Below, piece after piece: positions 61,276 through 64,000 of a stretch of DNA of 64,000 bases. Every line of letters starts with the position of its first letter. The first letter of the stretch is position 1. The DNA comes from Phallusia mammillata (lineage: Eukaryota > Chordata > Ascidiacea > Phlebobranchia > Ascidiidae): assembly GCA_003260075.1 (NCBI GenBank), contig QLIY01000055.1:124001-188000 (forward strand). Reading direction: 5' to 3'. Below the pieces are notes generated by a model that did not search any database, was not told the origin of the DNA, and saw nothing but the letters and a program-made list of their open reading frames with translations. Both the position numbers and the translations under genes were made by a program.

Positions 61276-61460
61276 TTTACGAACACAAATTTGAAGCGTA
61301 AAACGTGTCTTTGCTGCTTATTAAGCTCCACGCAATCTTTCACAAGCCCANAATGGACTGTGGGCGGTTAAAACAACAAGTGTCTTTGTGCGTTACGCAA
61401 CCCTACAAAACTGTGGGAAACATTACAGACGGCAATTGGACAAACAACTGGCTTGTCCAC

Positions 61461-61508
61461 TTTTTTCGATTCTCCTCAAACAACTTTTTTCGATTCTCCT
61501 CAAACAGC
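61461..61508. repeat. Two-copy 24-bp tandem repeat
   Basis: TTTTTTCGATTCTCCTCAAA followed by CAAC or CAGC, twice in a row, ending 61 bp before the carboxypeptidase ATG. In the promoter-proximal region; a real tandem repeat or a local assembly echo (one N lies at 61351). Confidence 0.75.
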
Positions 61509-61569
61509 ATTTAAAAGTGCGTTCACGTACCAATATTTTGGTATTCGGTACAACCACACTGAAATAACA

Positions 61570-63692
61570 ATGAAGATTGTCTTGCTCTTAGGCTGCATTG
61601 CTTTGGCATGCGCCAAACGATTTGATGGGTAAGTGCCAAGTTATAAAAACTTTTTTCCCGTTGTAAAAAAAACTAATTTTTGTTAAAACTGTGTGACAGG
61701 GATCAGGTACTAACCCTCTACCCCAAGGCTCCAGCACATTTAAGACTGATTAAAGAGTTTGGATCCATCGACGGATTGGTAAGATCATGTATTTGTTACA
61801 CGTTTGTGCTCGACTTGCACAAACAGCAACAAAGAGCTTACAATAAAACAATTACTTTTGGTTAAAGGCCGATTTCTGGGCTCCTGACACTGCCGACCTT
61901 GTCAACATCGGAGGTTCCGTTGATATTCGCTTTCCAAGGTAGGTGATAAAGCTCGGAATCAGTATGCGCAAATTAAATTGATGTTGTTCTATGTTTTTTC
62001 AGCAACCGCATTCGCGTTGTTAAGCGCAAAATTGAAAATGCCGGTATGGAATACGAAGTAAAAATCCTTAATCTTCAAAGCCTTATCAACAACCAATTCG
62101 ACGTCCCACGAAAATCAAGAGCTCTTGGCTACGACTACAACGTCTATCACACTGCTGACGAGGTAAAGTTTTTGAATTTTTTAAGACCTCTTCGAACTCT
62201 CCATGATGTTATATTCAGGTTTTAGCATGGACTGACGACATAGCCGCACAATACCCAAACATTGCCAGAAGTCAAATAATGGGAAAATCTGAGGAAAACA
62301 GAGATATCAAAATGCTCACCCTTGGCTCCAAAACTACAAACCCGATGTTTGTTATCGATTGTGGCATCCACGCGCGAGAATGGATTTCCCCAGCAGTTTG
62401 CCAGTGCTTCGTTAATCGCGTAAGTTATTGTCATTAAACGAATTTGCCCAGAATTTACCGTTGGGTTCAAAATCACCGTTGATCACCGTAATAGATGCTA
62501 AGCAACTACGGAGTTGACCCTGACGTAACCGCCATGATGGATGCTCTTACTTTTATTGTCTTTCCTGTTTTGAACGTTGACGGATACGCGTACAGTTGGT
62601 CGGACGTAAGTGGATTGTCCTGTTATAAAAGTACTTTAAAAATATGCCGTTTGTGGCTATGGAAAGGAATGCGATTATACAGGATCGCATGTGGAGAAAA
62701 ACTAGATCCAACTACGGCACAGTGTGCACTGGAGTTGACCCCAACAGAAACTTTGATGCCGAATGGTCAGGCCCGGGATCTTCATCAAACCCCTGCTCAG
62801 ACACGTACTACGGACCTTCAATGGCCTCCGAGCAGTTGACCCAAGTTTTGCAAGGTTTCGTTAGAGCGAACCAAGGAAACATCAAGGTAATGTCAGTCAG
62901 CTATTTCGTCGGAAATGTTTCGAAATTACTTTTGGTCATGGAAAGTAATATAAAACAGTGACAGTATACCATTTAAAACCAGACAGAAAATCTAATCTTT
63001 GTATTTTAAAGGAAATTTTACTTAATACGCCCAGATTTTGCTTGTTTTTTTACAGGCTTACGTCACCTTCCACAGTTACAGCCAATTGTACATCTATCCT
63101 TATTCCTACGACTACAAAGATGCGGCAAACGCAGCAGAACTGGTACGATACATCAAAGACTAATGGTTTCCTTAATTTAAACCTTAATGTGCTTAATGTA
63201 ATGTTGTGTATATAGGATAGCCTTGCAGCCGACTCTGCTGCAGCACTCCAATCCGTAAACAACAAAAGGTTCACCTGGGGAGCTGGTCACTCGTCAATGT
63301 GTAAGTTTGCAATACACAGTAAAAAAATTCTATTTTTTTTGGTAAGATGTATTCTTTACGTATTGCCTGTTTGCGAATTGTTTTACAGCGTGGTGTTTTT
63401 GCGTACCACGGTAATTTCCCCATTAATGGATGATCAAATGTTTTTTGCAGACCTTGCCGCCGGTGGTTCTGATGACTTCGCTATTGATAACGGTGTAAGC
63501 ATTTCTTACACAATCGAGTTGAGAGATACCGGACGTTATGGATTCGTCTTGCCGGAAAACCAAGTATAATTTATTTTGCCTTTCAGGATGTGGCAAAAAC
63601 AACTTTTCACCTCAAATATTTGTGTGCAGATTGAACCCAGCTGCCAGGAGATCTATCCAGCCCTTGACGTCATCATTAATCACGTCATGTAA
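61570..63692 (+). CDS. Carboxypeptidase B-like zinc zymogen (M14)
   Basis: Eleven exons in frame: 61570-61628, 61700-61778, 61868-61938, 62003-62162, 62219-62419, 62495-62605, 62683-62886, 63056-63142, 63216-63300, 63451-63563, 63630-63692; 410 residues. Signal peptide [15 protein letters not shown], then an activation peptide of about 90 residues with a likely cleavage after RKSR before [14 protein letters not shown]. Zinc ligands: HAREW (His69, Glu72 in bovine CPA numbering) and FHSYSQ (His196). Substrate-binding Arg127 (MWRKTRS) and Asn144-Arg145 (VDPNRNFD) are present, as are Tyr248 (MYLAAGGS) and catalytic Glu270 ([12 protein letters not shown]). Position 255 is Asp (GGSDDF), as in carboxypeptidase B, so cleavage of C-terminal Lys or Arg is expected. 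Length fits pancreatic-type procarboxypeptidases; a secreted digestive enzyme is the likely role. AATAAA follows the stop by 20 bp. Confidence 0.95.
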
Positions 63693-63712
63693 GCGTCGAA
63701 TCGTTAGTACGT

Positions 63713-63718
63713 AATAAA
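63713..63718 (+). terminator. Poly(A) signal of the carboxypeptidase gene
   Basis: AATAAA lies 20 bp after the TAA stop, in the right place for a very short 3' UTR. Confidence 0.75.
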
Positions 63719-64000
63719 CTACGACTAAACGAGTTATGGTTTTGTGTTGAATGACTGCGTTTGTCAGAACGTTACGTGGAAATCATTAAATATGTTTTAG
63801 GTTTAAAGTCCGTTAGTTAATTTATTTGTTTTAAATCACAGTGGGATAAGATAGAACAAGAAATTTAAAACACTGTAGAATGTTCATACGTTGGGTAATT
63901 AAACGCGTTCGGAAAAAAAAAATCGGGACAACAAAGGACAAAACGACCACCAAACAAGCAGTATTTTAATGTTACGTTCCCAAGTTTTACTTTGTGATTG
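63719..64000. other. Downstream flank, no gene seen
   Basis: AT-rich sequence without a recognisable exon up to the window edge. Confidence 0.5.

Noticed and set aside
1..64000. CRISPR arrays, bacterial operons, prophage
   Set aside because: The sequence is clearly from an intron-bearing animal genome; no regularly spaced repeats of that type were seen.

Overview
This is AT-rich metazoan DNA with intron-dense genes, short introns (many 50-700 bp), GT-AG splice sites, AATAAA poly(A) signals and many small DNA transposons. The gene set (profilin, ornithine decarboxylase, TINAG-like protein, a VWA/TSPN/collagen protein, M14 carboxypeptidase) is animal. The compact gene structure and a FACIT-like collagen point to an invertebrate chordate, most likely an ascidian tunicate of the Ciona type. 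The species is inference. There are no bacterial features and no CRISPR array.

Layout. 1-7.9 kb: repeats and transposons, no supported gene, with a perfect 44-bp inverted repeat at 6.43-6.56 kb. 8.0-8.45 kb (-): intronless profilin. 9.3-12.3 kb: transposon remnants. 12.6-17.4 kb (-): ornithine decarboxylase in 10-11 exons. 18-20 kb: two inverted-repeat elements with 9-bp target duplications and a 308-N gap. 22.8-26.3 kb (+): 10-exon TINAG-like secreted protein whose papain-like domain has Ser in place of the catalytic Cys. 28.6-29.8 kb (+): 4-exon small membrane protein with an LPTY motif. 30.6-40.6 kb: a cluster of very short signal-peptide genes and broken copies, spread by tandem and inverted segmental duplication. 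43.0-56.75 kb (+): one 33-exon gene for a secreted protein with six VWA domains, a TSPN/laminin-G-like domain and a collagen region ending in a FACIT-type GxCxxxxC motif. 57.9-61.3 kb: SINE and hAT elements, one nested in the other. 61.57-63.69 kb (+): 11-exon carboxypeptidase B-like zymogen.

The most novel-looking item is the short secreted-peptide cluster. At least five related copies share a signal-peptide exon of about 74 nt and a second exon of 38 or 44 nt. Two copies look intact enough to encode 60-67 residue precursors; others are broken by frameshift, inversion or transposon insertion. The six-VWA/TSPN/collagen architecture without fibronectin III repeats is also notable.

Assembly caution. 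Many pure-C tracts (often 10-12 C, some 36-90), single Ns and the N gap lie exactly between two near-identical direct copies of the same sequence, sometimes inside genes (an ODC exon, the collagen signal-peptide exon, an in-frame 240-bp unit of VWA1). The copies differ by scattered SNPs and small indels, as two haplotypes would. I read these as assembly scars rather than biology. The genes look independent; apart from the peptide cluster there is no sign that neighbours work together.
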